A DNA stretch of 64,000 bases from Sisyra terminalis. Its lineage: Eukaryota > Arthropoda > Insecta > Neuroptera > Sisyridae. The position numbers and the translations under genes were made by a program. The DNA is taken from contig OY292278.1 of the NCBI GenBank assembly GCA_958496175.1, forward strand, positions 7,378,001-7,442,000, written 5' to 3'. Shown piece by piece: positions 45,652-57,110 of this stretch (the first letter of the stretch is position 1; every line of letters starts with the position of its first letter). The notes below the pieces were generated by a model. The model saw only the letters and a list, made by a program, of their open reading frames with translations. It was not told the origin of the DNA and did not search any database.

Positions 45652-46890
45652 CTATTGTATCTCATATTTATTTATGAAATGCAATTTTAAATGATGATAA
45701 TATCCGATTAAATCGGGACATTCCGCGTCACAAAAACAACACTTATCGCTGGCTGTTCTATTATGCGTTTGTAAATGATTGTAAAATTTTTCGGTGTCGT
45801 AAGAAAAAATGCTACATTGCCTACACAAAAACGATAATTTTTTCAAGTTTTTACCGTCGATAAAGAATTTCTCGTACGGAATAATTGTCACAAATAAATG
45901 CGAGAGATGTAACCGTCGTATGTGCTTCAAGAAACAATATTCCGTATAGAAATTGATCATACACAATTGACAAACAATTTTTTTAAACTCTTTACAATCG
46001 TCCTCCGTTCTCATAACAAGTAAAACTTTTGTTGGAGATTTTGACGTCATTTCTTCATTTGTACCGTTTGTGATTGGCGGTGATTTTTCCACACTTTTTT
46101 TCGGCAGTTTTTTGATAATCTTAACTTTAATTGGTTTCTTAATTTTACGCGTACTCTTTCGTTTCACTGGTTTAGTAATTTTTTTAGGTCGTACGATTTT
46201 TGCTTTAATGTTCCCTTTAATGTGATCTTTTTGTGTTTCCATCCCCAAGTCGTCTTCTTCATTATCTTCACAAAGATCCACAACTTCGGTTTTCGTTTCG
46301 ATTTCTTCAACCTCTGATCGATCATCATCTTCAACATTCTCGCCGGCATTGCCGTTTACTTCAGGTCCATTGAGACGTCGTTTTTTTGCAGATTCCTCCA
46401 CAGTACTATTGCTAATCGGTGCCAATCTTTTGCCAGATTTAGTATTTTTCAATTGCGAATTTTTCCAAAATTCCTCCGATTGCTGACACAGTAGTTTGAG
46501 CTGATACGCGCTTTGTAACGTTGTACAACATTCAATGCAAAGCACTGACGAGGATTTTTCCAAAATCTTCATCTAAAAATGAAAAACAAATCAATATTTT
46601 TGATTACGTAAAATGGTCAGTGAAAGTATTAAAGAAAATTTCTTCAGGAAGATGATTTATTTTTTAAATACTTACATCAATAAATTGAATCTCTGTTAGT
46701 AAATCTAGCATGGATTTTTTGGTATGGAACTTAAGAAATTTTCTTGGTGGTTGAGCTTTATTTAATGGAATCATTTCATTCTTTTTTGAATCCTTTTTCC
46801 GACATATAAGACACATTGATTGTAAAAGCTCGAAATTTTCTTTAGGAGTGGCTTTCTGTTTCGACAGCACCGGCGATTTTTTCGACAATT
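45652..46890 (-). CDS. ZAD C2H2 zinc-finger protein, coding exons 2 and 3
   Basis: Exon 2 is 46676-46890 and exon 3 is 45652-46572 on minus, with a 103-nt intron (donor GAT|GTAAGT, acceptor TTTTTAG). The ZAD spans the splice: CLIC in exon 2 and CIEC then LQSAYQLKLLCQQSEEFW in exon 3, giving the C-x2-C...C-x2-C zinc site. After it come an acidic stretch (EDDDRSEVEEIE), a strongly basic one (KPVKRKSTRKIKKPIK) that is probably a nuclear localisation signal, and three C-terminal C2H2-type fingers starting CQLC, CRQC and CCFC. With exon 1 the protein is 433 residues. ZAD proteins dimerise through the ZAD and bind DNA; this large insect family includes transcription and chromatin regulators. Target genes cannot be inferred. 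Confidence 0.88.
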
Positions 46891-49241
46891 CTATTGAAAA
46901 CAATTTCGTTAGATTTCATAGTATTCTAATATTGGATCATACATGAACTGCTCAACGATAAATTGCATTAAAAGCTATGACTAAAAAACCAGCCAATCAA
47001 TTATTAAATTCGTAAGTTCTACTCCAGCTAATGTCATTCTTTTTATTGGTATTTAATTCTTAATCAACCTGTAGCTATTATTTAATTTTTGACGTCAATT
47101 ATTAGCAATTTCAATCATGAATTATTTCACCTCCATGGAAAAATGGCAAGGATTGTAACCATTTTAATGCTTATGAGCAACCCATGTAAAGTAGTCTGAT
47201 TCAAAAAAAATGATGAATTTTTTTTTCTTAATTATTTCGAAAATATTGTTGGGAAAGACAAAAAAAAATCCTCTGAAAGTTTAAGCTCTTAAAATTAATA
47301 TTAAGAGGTGCCGCATCGCAAATTTCAATTTTCCATTTGAAATAACATGGGAACAATATTCTCTTGCACTTTGGAGTTTTATAGCTCACGTTGGTGACAA
47401 TATTTCGGAATGACCAAGGTATATTCTTGTAGAATATTGAAAGATCTACAAAAAAGGTCTCGGGCAAGTTTTTGATATATTTATTCCTTCAAAAGTTATT
47501 CGAGGTCAACGTTGAACTAAAGAGAAATTTTAATATTTTTTCAATTTTTTGACGCAACCATCAATTTTATGAGAAAATTTTATTGGCCATTTTTTGTAGA
47601 GCACTTTTTTTTCTATAACTTATCTCTTCAAAAGTTTTTGATATTTAATAACATGGGAACAATATTCTCTTGCACTTTGGATTTTTATAGCTCACGTTAA
47701 TGACAATATTTCGGAATGACCAAGGTATATTCTTGTAGAAAATTGAACGATCTACAAAAAAAGTCTCTGTCAAGTTTTTGATATATTTATTCCTTCAAAA
47801 GTTATTTGAGGTCAAAGATGAACTAAAGGGAAATTTTAATATTTTTTCAATTTTTTGAGAAAATTTTATAGGACATTTTTTGTAGAGCACTTTTTTTTCT
47901 ATAACTTATCTCTTGAAAAGTTTTTGATATTTTTCACAGGTTCTAAGTTATTTGCATTAAACTGAAAATTCCCCGAATTATTATATTTAACATATTTTTT
48001 TGTTATTTTAATTAAATAACTTAGGACCTGTGAAAAAAATCAAAAACTTTTATAGAGATAAGTTATAGGAAAAAAAGTGCTCTACAAAAAATGTCTCATA
48101 AAATTTTCTCATAAAATTGATGGTTGCGTTAAAAAATTGAAAAAATATTAAATTTCTCTCTAGTTCAACTTAGTTAAGCTCTTAATGTTAATATTAAGCG
48201 GTGCCGCAGTGCAAATTTCGATTTTCCATTTAAATAACATTGGAACAATATTCTCTTGCACTTTGGAATTTTATAGCTCACGTTGGTGACAATATTTCGG
48301 AATGACCAAGATATATTCTTGTAGAAAATTGAACGATCTACAAAAATGGTCTCGTACAAGTTTTTGATATATTTATTCCTTCAAAAGTTATTCGAGGTCA
48401 TAGTTGAACTAAAGAGAAATTTTTTCAATTTTTTGACGCAACCATCAATTTTATGAGAAAATTTTAGAGGATATTTTTTGTAGAGCACTTTTTTTCCTAT
48501 AACTTATCTCTATAAAAGTTTTTGATATTTTTCATAGGTCCTAAGTTATTTGCATTAAACTGAAAATTCCCTGAATTATATTTTTAACATAAAAATTATT
48601 ATTTTTTATTTTAATTAAATAACTTAGGACCTATGAAAAATATTAAAAACTTTTATAGAGATAAGTTATAGGAAAAAAAGTGTTCTACAAAAAATGTCCT
48701 ATAAAATTTTCTCATAAAATTAATGGTTGCGTCAAAAAGTTGAAAAAATATTAAAATTTCTCTTGAGTTCAACTTTGACCTCGAATAACTTTTGAAGGAA
48801 TAAATATATCAAAAACTTGTACGAGATCTTTTTTATAGATCGTTCAATTTTCAACAAGAATATACCTTGGTCATTCCGAAATATTGTCACCAACGTGAGC
48901 TATAAAATTCCAAAGTGCAAGTAAATATTGTTCCCATGTTATTTCAATGGAAAATCGAAATTTGCGACGCGGCACCTCTTAATATTAAGAGCTTAAACTT
49001 TCACAGGATTTTGTTTTGTCATTCCCAACAATATTTTTGATATAATTAAGAAAAAAAAATTCATCATTTTTTTTTGAATCAGTCTAATATATAGTCTAAG
49101 AACATAACGAAGCTATAAATAATTACTTGAGGTAGTTCTTGAATTTCTTTTCAATTGTAATCTGGAACTTTTAGTGGAACGAATATCTAAAAAATAAAAG
49201 AACTAATAATAACAAAGATTAACCAATTGTATGATAATTAC
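46891..49241 (-). other. Intron 1 of the ZAD zinc-finger gene
   Basis: A 2.35-kb intron between donor TCAA|GTAATT and acceptor TTGTTTTCAATAG. About 80% of it is the hAT-like element at 47192-49086. Without the element the intron would be about 450 bp. Confidence 0.55.
47192..49086. mobile_element. hAT-like palindromic element, family H copy 8 (internally duplicated)
   Basis: Ends TAGTCTGATTC and GAATCAGTCTA, flanked by ATGTAAAG (47184-47191) and ATATATAG (49087-49094). At 1.9 kb it is nearly twice the usual length, because parts of the left arm are repeated near 47640-47940 and 48170-48540. The repeats suggest slippage or template switching within a palindrome. Confidence 0.8.
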
Positions 49242-49407
49242 TTGATGAAGAACCAGCAGAGGATTGACCCCTTAGATTTCTGGAAGAAGTCGCAGGTAAC
49301 TCAGTGCTTTTTGGAGATTTACGTTGAAGTTTTTCCGAGTATGATCTTTGTTGTCTGAGTGACATTCTTTTATCCCGCACCGATGAACGTCTTAGTAGTT
49401 TATTCAT
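49242..49407 (-). CDS. ZAD C2H2 zinc-finger protein, coding exon 1 with start codon
   Basis: ATG at 49407 in the good context TATGAAAAATG. It encodes 55 residues, MNKLLRRSSVRDKR, then a Ser/Arg/Gln-rich tail ending GQSSAGSSS, and one base of the next codon. The donor is TCAA|GTAATT. Joined to the acceptor at 46890, A + AA restores Lys and the frame runs on through KKSPVLSKQKATPKENFELLQSM into the ZAD. Exon 2 has no in-frame ATG upstream of the one at CLIC, so an upstream start exon is expected and this one fits in phase. If it is not spliced, the ORF would stop at 49219 as a 62-residue peptide. Confidence 0.55.
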
Positions 49408-49409
49408 TT

Positions 49410-50340
49410 TTCATATGCAACTGCAAAAGGTGCAATAATGTTGAACTTAAATTTATTTCTCAGATTATTTAATTAGGATTAAGTCATTATAAGCCAACTA
49501 AATTGCATCATAGAAATGATTCTATTGATATTTTTATTCAAATGTCTTATGCAATAAATTTTAGACTGAAATCTCGAAATTTACTTTGGAAATAAGGAAA
49601 TGATTGTTTACTACTAAGAAAAAATTGGCATAAATTATAAGTAAAGCCTTTTATTCGATTGTATTTTATTAAAGATTTCGCAATTTAATTTAATTGAATT
49701 TCATTAATTACTTATCAAAACACTTACTTAAGATCTTATGCTATTAACAGTTAGTTTAAATTTTTTAATTTAATGCTTCCATTTAATTGCGTAGGTTACC
49801 TTGATTGCGAATAAAAAAATTTTACAATGTGTGTTTTCTCACTTTTACTAATGGAACACTTCGATCTTTCAATAAGCTCTATTGCACTTTATTGTTAATA
49901 TGCTAAATAAATTTTGACATTAAGACCGCAATTAAGTGACAGCCACTATCACGTTCTGCGGCTGCGCAGTAATTATCGAAGAGGGTGACCTCTGATGGCA
50001 ATTCCTTCAAGCATTATCGATAACTTATGCAACCATGTGTAACATTAGACTATGTGTTTCTTTCTATTATTAACGTTGTCCATATTCTATCTGGGAATTA
50101 TACAGAAATTTTTAATATTGATTACAAAGGGATAAAACAAAAAGAGATAGATCTATGGAAATAAGGCATAAATGTATAACGTCTTTTCTCTTTTGGAAAT
50201 ATTCAGACACTTTCATATATCTCATATGTCTCATATGCTTTATTTTCATTTGAAATTTGGCGGTTTTGGTATTGGTATTTAAAATGATTGATTTTGAAAA
50301 TTTTAATGGCATGCCCAATTTTTATTCATATTCGTGGTTT
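49410..50340. other. Spacer between the ZAD gene and the satellite
   Basis: AT-rich upstream region of the zinc-finger gene. Apart from the DRE-type motif and the GC-richer patch near 49950-50000, nothing was recognised. Confidence 0.35.
50015..50022. promoter_or_regulatory. DRE-type motif upstream of the ZAD gene
   Basis: TATCGATA, the palindromic DNA-replication-related element found in many insect housekeeping promoters, 608 bp upstream of the ZAD gene's ATG. A partial ATTATCGA lies at 49973-49980, next to the GC-richer TTCTGCGGCTGCGCAG. This is a plausible TATA-less promoter for the minus-strand gene, judged by motif and position only. Confidence 0.35.
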
Positions 50341-53300
50341 GTTTTATAATTTGAAAATTTATAAGAAAAATCAACGATGGTTAGATCAAGGTTTTTTTCT
50401 TGTAGGGAAATGATCACTTCTGGCACTTTGATGGTCGATTTCATCCCTTAAATGTACTTAGATTTCAGAAAAATTTGCACAGCATGTACAAAAGGACTTA
50501 TACTTACGATTGGCATCCTTAAAAATTTTTTTTGGAATTTAACGATTTCGGGAAAAACCAACGATGGTTAGTCCACGGTTTTTTTCTTGACGAAAAATGA
50601 TTTCTTTTGGCATTTTGATGGTCAATTTCATCCCTTAAAAGTGGTTTGTTTGGGGAAAAATTTGCTCAGCATGTACAGAAGGACTTATACTTCCGATTGG
50701 CATCCTTAAAATTTTTTTTTGTAACTTAACGATTTCGTGAAAAATCAACGATGGTTAGTCCACGATTTTTTTCTTGAGGGGAAAAGATTTCTATTTGCAT
50801 TTTGATGGTCGATTTCATCCCATAAATGTACTTAGATTTCAGAAAAAATTGCACAGCATGTACAAAAGGACTTATACTTACGATTGGCATCCTTAAAATT
50901 TTTTTTTGGAATTTAACGATTTCGGGAAAAAACAACGATGGTTAGTACACGGTTTTTTTCTTGACGGGAATTGATCACTTCTAGCACTTTGATGGTCGAT
51001 TTCATCCCTTAAAAGTGGTCTATTTGGGAAAAAATTTGCTCAGCATGTACAAAAGGACTTATACTTCCGATTGGCATCCGTAAAATTTTTTTTTGGAATT
51101 TGACGATTTCGTGAAAAATCAACGATGGTTAGTCCACGGTTTTTTTCTTGAGGGGAAAAGATTTCTATTTGCATTTTGATGGTCGATTTCATCCCTTAAA
51201 TGTACTTAGATTTCAGAAAAAATTGCACAGCATGTACAAAAGGACTTATACTTACGATTGGCATCCTTAAAATTTTTTTTTGGAATTAAACGATTTCGGG
51301 AAAAACCAACGATGGTTAGTACACGGTTTTTTTCTTGACGGGAATTGATCACTTCTAGCACTTTGATGGTCGATTTCATCCCTTAAAAGTGGTCTATTTG
51401 GGAAAAAATTTGCTCAGCATGTACAAAAGGACTTATACTTCCGATTGGCATCCGTAAAATTTTTTTTTGGAATTTGACGATTTCGTGAAAAATCAACGAT
51501 GGTTAGTCCACGGTTTTTTTCTTGAGGGGAAATGATCACTTCTAGCACTTTGATGGTCGATTTCATCCCTTAAATGTACTTAGATTTCAGAAAAATTTGC
51601 ACAGCATGTACAAAAGGACTTATATTTACGAATTGCATCCTTAAAAAATTTTTTTGTAATATAACGATTTCCTGAAAAATCAACGATGGTTAGTCCACGG
51701 TTTTTTTCTTGACGGCAAATGATCACTTCTGGCATTTTGATGGTCGATTTCATCCTTTAAAAGTAGTTTGTTTGGGGAAAAATTTGCTCTGCATGTACAA
51801 TAGGACGTATACTTTTGATTGGCATCCCTTATTTTTTTTTTGAATTTTGACTTTTTCCTGAAAAATCAATGATGGTTAGTCCACGATATTTTCTTGACGG
51901 CAAATGATCACTTCTGGCATTTTGATGGTCGATTTCATCCCTTAAAAGTGGTTTGTTTGGGGAAAAATTTGCTCTGCATGTACAATAGGACGTATACTTT
52001 CGATTGGCATCCCTAAATTTTTTTTTTGAATTTTGTCTTTTTCCTGAAAAATCAACGATGGTTAGTCCACGGTTTTTTTCTTGACGGCAAATGATCACTT
52101 CTGGCATTTTGATGGTCGATTTCATCCCTTAAAAGTGGTTTGTTTGGGGAAAAATTTGCTCTGCATGTACAATAGGACGTATACTTTCGATTGGCATCCC
52201 TAAATTTTTTTTTTGAATTTTGTCTTTTTCCTGAAAAATCAACGATGGTTAGTCCACGATTTTTTTCTTGACGGCAAATTATCACTTCTGGCATTTTGAT
52301 GGTCGATTTCATCCCTTAAAAGTGGTTTGTTTGGGGAAAAATTTGCTCTGCATGTACAATAGGACGTATACTTTCGATTGGCATCCCTTAATTTTTTTTT
52401 TGAATTTTGACTATTTCCTGAAAAATCAACGATGGATAGTCCACGGTTTTTTTCTTGACGAGAAAAGATTTCTTATGGCATTTTGATGGTCGATTTCATC
52501 CCTTAAAAGTGGTTTGTTTGGGGAAAAATTTGCTCTGCATGTACAATAGGACGTATACTTTCGATTGGCATCCCTTAATTTTTTTTTTGAATTTTGACTA
52601 TTTCCTGAAAAATCAACGATAGATAGTCCACGGTTTTTTTCTTGACGAGAAAAGATTTCTTATGGCATTTTGATGGTCGATTTCATCCCTTAAAAGTGGT
52701 TTGTTTGGGGAAAAATTTGCTCTGCATGTACAATAGGACGTATACTTTCGATTGGCATCCCTAAATTTTTTTTTTGAATTTTGACTTTTTCCTGAAAAAT
52801 CAACGATGGTTAGTCCACGGTTTTTTTCTTGACGAGAAAAGATTTCTTATGGCATTTTGATGGTCGATTTCATCCCTTAAAAGTGAGTTGTTTGGGGAAA
52901 AATTTGCTCTGCATGTACAATAGGACGTATACTTTCGATTGGCATCCCTTAATTTTTTTTTTGAATTTTGACTTTTTCCTGAAAAATCAACGATGGTTAG
53001 TCCACGGTTTTTTTCTTGACGGCAAATTATCACTTCTGGCATTTTGATGGTCGATTTCATCCCTTAAAAGTGGTTTGTTTGGGGAAAAATTTGCTCTGCA
53101 TGTACAATAGGACGTATACTTTTGATTGGCATCCCTTAATTTTTTTTTTGAATTTTGACTTTTTCCTGAAAAATCAACGATGGTTAGTCCACGGTTTTTT
53201 TCTTGACGAGAAAAGATTTCTTATGGCATTTTGATGGTCGATTTCATCCCTTAAAAGTGGTTTGTTTGGGGAAAAATTTGCTCTGCATGTACAATAGGAC

Positions 53301-54329
53301 GTATACTTTCGATTGGCATCCCTAAATTTTTTTTTTGAATTTTGTCTTTTTCCTGAAAAATCAACGATGGTTAGTCCACGGTTTTTTTCTTGACGGCAAA
53401 TGATCACTTCTGGCATTTTGATGGTCGATTTCATCCCTTAAAAGTGGTTTGTTTGGGGAAAAATTTGCTCTGCATGTACAATAGGACGTATACTTTCGAT
53501 TGGCATCCCTAAATTTTTTTTTTGAATTTTGACTTTTTCCTGAAAAATCAACGATGGTTAGTCCACGGTTTTTTTCTTGACGAGAAAAGATTTCTTATGG
53601 CATTTTGATGGTCGATTTCATCCCTTAAAAGTGAGTTGTTTGGGGAAAAATTTGCTCTGCATGTACAATAGGACGTATACTTTCGATTGGCATCCCTTAA
53701 TTTTTTTTTTGAATTTTGACTTTTTCCTGAAAAATCAACGATGGTTAGTCCACGGTTTTTTTCTTGACGGCAAATTATCACTTCTGGCATTTTGATGGTC
53801 GATTTCATCCCTTAAAAGTGGTTTGTTTGGGGAAAAATTTGCTCTGCATGTACAATAGGACGTATACTTTTGATTGGCATCCCTTATTTTTTTTTTGAAT
53901 TTTGACTTTTTCCTGAAAAATCAATGATGGTTAGTCCACGATATTTTCTTGACGGCAAATGATCACTTCTGGCATTTTGATGGTCGATTTCATCCCTTAA
54001 AAGTGGTTTGTTTGGGGAAAATTTTGCTCTGCATGTACAATAGGACGTATACTTTCGATTGGCATCCCTAAATTTTTTTTTTGAATTTTGTCTTTTTCCT
54101 GAAAAATCAACGATGGTTAGTCCACGATTTTTTTCTTGACGGCAAATTATCACTTCTGGCATTTTGATGGTCGATTTCATCCCTTAAAAGTGGTTTGTTT
54201 GGGGAAAAATTTGCTCTGCATGTACAATAGGACGTATACTTTCGATTGGCATCCCTTAATTTTTTTTTTGAATTTTGACTATTTCCTGAAAAATCAACGA
54301 TGGATAGTCCACGGTTTTTTTCTTGACGA

Positions 54330-57110
54330 GAAAAGATTTCTTATGGCATTTTGATGGTCGATTTCATCCCTTAAAAGTGGTTTGTTTGGGGAAAAATTTG
54401 CTCTGCATGTACAATAGGACGTATACTTTCGATTGGCATCCCTAAATTTTTTTTTTGAATTTTGACTTTTTCCTGAAAAATCAACGATGGTTAGTCCACG
54501 GTTTTTTTCTTGACGAGAAAAGATTTCTTATGGCATTTTGATGGTCGATTTCATCCCTTAAAAGTGGTTTGTTTGGGGAAAAATTTGCTCTGCATGTACA
54601 ATAGGACGTATAATTTTGATTGGCATCCCTTAATTTTTTTTTTGAATTTTGACTTTTTCCTGAAAAATCAACGATGGTTAGTCCACGGTTTTTTTCTTGA
54701 CGGCAAATGATCACTTCTGGCATTTTGATGGTCGATTTCATCCCTTAAAAGTGGTTTGTTTGGGGAAAAATTTGCTCTGCATGTACAATAGGACGTATAC
54801 TTTTGATTGGCATCCCTAAATTTTTTTTTTGAATTTTGTCTTTTTCCTGAAAAATCAACGATGGTTAGTCCACGGTTTTTTTCTTGACGGCAAATGATCA
54901 CTTCTGGCATTTTGATGGTCGATTTCATCCCTTAAAAGTGGTTTGTTTGGGGAAAAATTTGCCCTGCATGTACAATAGGACGTATACTTTCGATTGGCAT
55001 CCCTAAATTTTTTTTTTGAATTTTGACTTTTTCCTGAAAAATCAACGATGGTTAGTCCACGGTTTTTTTCTTGACGAGAAAAGATTTCTTATGGCATTTT
55101 GATGGTCGATTTCATCCCTTAAAAGTGAGTTGTTTGGGGAAAAATTTGCTCTGCATGTTCAATAGGACGTATACTTTCGATTGGCATCCCTAAATTTTTT
55201 TTTTGAATTCTGACTTTTTCCTGAGAAATCAACGATGGTTAGTCCACGGTTTTTTTCTTGACGAGAAAAGATTTCTTATGGCATTTTGATGGTCGATTTC
55301 ATCCCTTAAAAGTGGTTTGTTTGGGGAAAAATTTGCTCTGCATGTTCAATAGGACGTATACTTTCGATTGGCATCCCTAAATTTTTTTTTTGAATTTGGT
55401 CTTTTTCCTGAAAAATCAACGATGGTTAGTCCACGGTTTTTTTCTTGACGAGAAAAGATTTCTTATGGCATTTTGATGGTCGATTTCATCCCTTAAAAGT
55501 GGTTTGTTTGGGGAAAAATTTGCTCTGCATGTACAATAGGACGTATACTTTCGATTGGCATCCCTAAATTTTTTTTTTGAATTTTGACTTTTTCCTGAAA
55601 AATCAACGATGGTTAGTCCACGGTTTTTTTCTTGACGGCAAATGATCACTTCTGGCATTTTGATGGTTGATTTCATCCCTTAAAAGTGGTTTGTTTGGGG
55701 AAAAATTTGCTCTGCATGTACAATAGGACGTATACTTTCGATTGGCATCCCTTAATTTTTTTTTTGAATTTTGACTATTTCCTGAAAAATCAACGATGGA
55801 TAGTCCACGGTTTTTTTCTTGACGAGAAAAGATTTCTTATGGCATTTTGATGGTCGATTTCATCCCTTAAAAGTGGTTTGTTTGGGGAAAAATTTGCTCT
55901 GCATGTACAATAGGACGTATACTTTCGATTGGCATCCCTAAATTTTTTTTTTGAATTTTGACTTTTTCCTGAAAAATCAACGATGGTTAGTCCACGGTTT
56001 TTTTCTTGACGAGAAAAGATTTCTTATGGCATTTTGATGGTCGATTTCATCCCTTAAAAGTGGTTTGTTTGGGGAAAAATTTGCTCTGCATGTACAATAG
56101 GACGTATAATTTTGATTGGCATCCCTTAATTTTTTTTTTGAATTTTGACTTTTTCCTGAAAAATCAACGATGGTTAGTCCACGGTTTTTTTCTTGACGGC
56201 AAATGATCACTTCTGGCATTTTGATGGTCGATTTCATCCCTTAAAAGTGGTTTGTTTGGGGAAAAATTTGCTCTGCATGTACAATAGGACGTATACTTTT
56301 GATTGGCATCCCTAAATTTTTTTTTTGAATTTTGTCTTTTTCCTGAAAAATCAACGATGGTTAGTCCACGGTTTTTTTCTTGACGGCAAATGATCACTTC
56401 TGGCATTTTGATGGTCGATTTCATCCCTTAAAAGTGGTTTGTTTGGGGAAAAATTTGCCCTGCATGTACAATAGGACGTATACTTTCGATTGGCATCCCT
56501 AAATTTTTTTTTTGAATTTTGACTTTTTCCTGAAAAATCAACGATGGTTAGTCCACGGTTTTTTTCTTGACGAGAAAAGATTTCTTATGGCATTTTGATG
56601 GTCGATTTCATCCCTTAAAAGTGAGTTGTTTGGGGAAAAATTTGCTCTGCATGTTCAATAGGACGTATACTTTCGATTGGCATCCCTAAATTTTTTTTTT
56701 GAATTCTGACTTTTTCCTGAAAAATCAACGATGGTTAGTCCACGGTTTTTTTCTTGACGAGAAAAGATTTCTTATGGCATTTTGATGGTCGATTTCATCC
56801 CTTAAAAGTGGTTTGTTTGGGGAAAAATTTGCTCTGCATGTTCAATAGGACGTATACTTTCGATTGGCATCCCTAAATTTTTTTTTTGAATTTGGTCTTT
56901 TTCCTGAAAAATCAACGATGGTTAGTCCACGGTTTTTTTCTTGACGAGAAAAGATTTCTTATGGCATTTTGATGGTCGATTTCATCCCTTAAAAGTGGTT
57001 TGTTTGGGGAAAAATTTGCTCTGCATGTACAATAGGACGTATACTTTCGATTGGCATCCCTAAATTTTTTTTTTGAATTTTGACTTTTTCCTGAAAAATC
57101 AACGATGGTT
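54330..57110. repeat. Eight-monomer higher-order repeat, two tandem copies
   Basis: Variant units around 54481-54741, 54668-54928 and 55416-55676 recur 1,496 bp later (55977, 56164, 56912). 1,496 is exactly eight times 187. Shared rare changes, such as GTATAATTTTGATTGG and TTTGGTCTTTTTCC, mark the paired units. Block edges are approximate. Confidence 0.7.

Noticed and set aside
2823..49084. Conserved 61-78-residue ORF (ETFFVDRSIFYKNIPWSFRN...) in many places on both strands
   Set aside because: It is the arm sequence of the hAT-like palindromes, found on opposite strands in the two arms and ending at different points. It has no start context or domain, and its conservation is explained by recent element copies.
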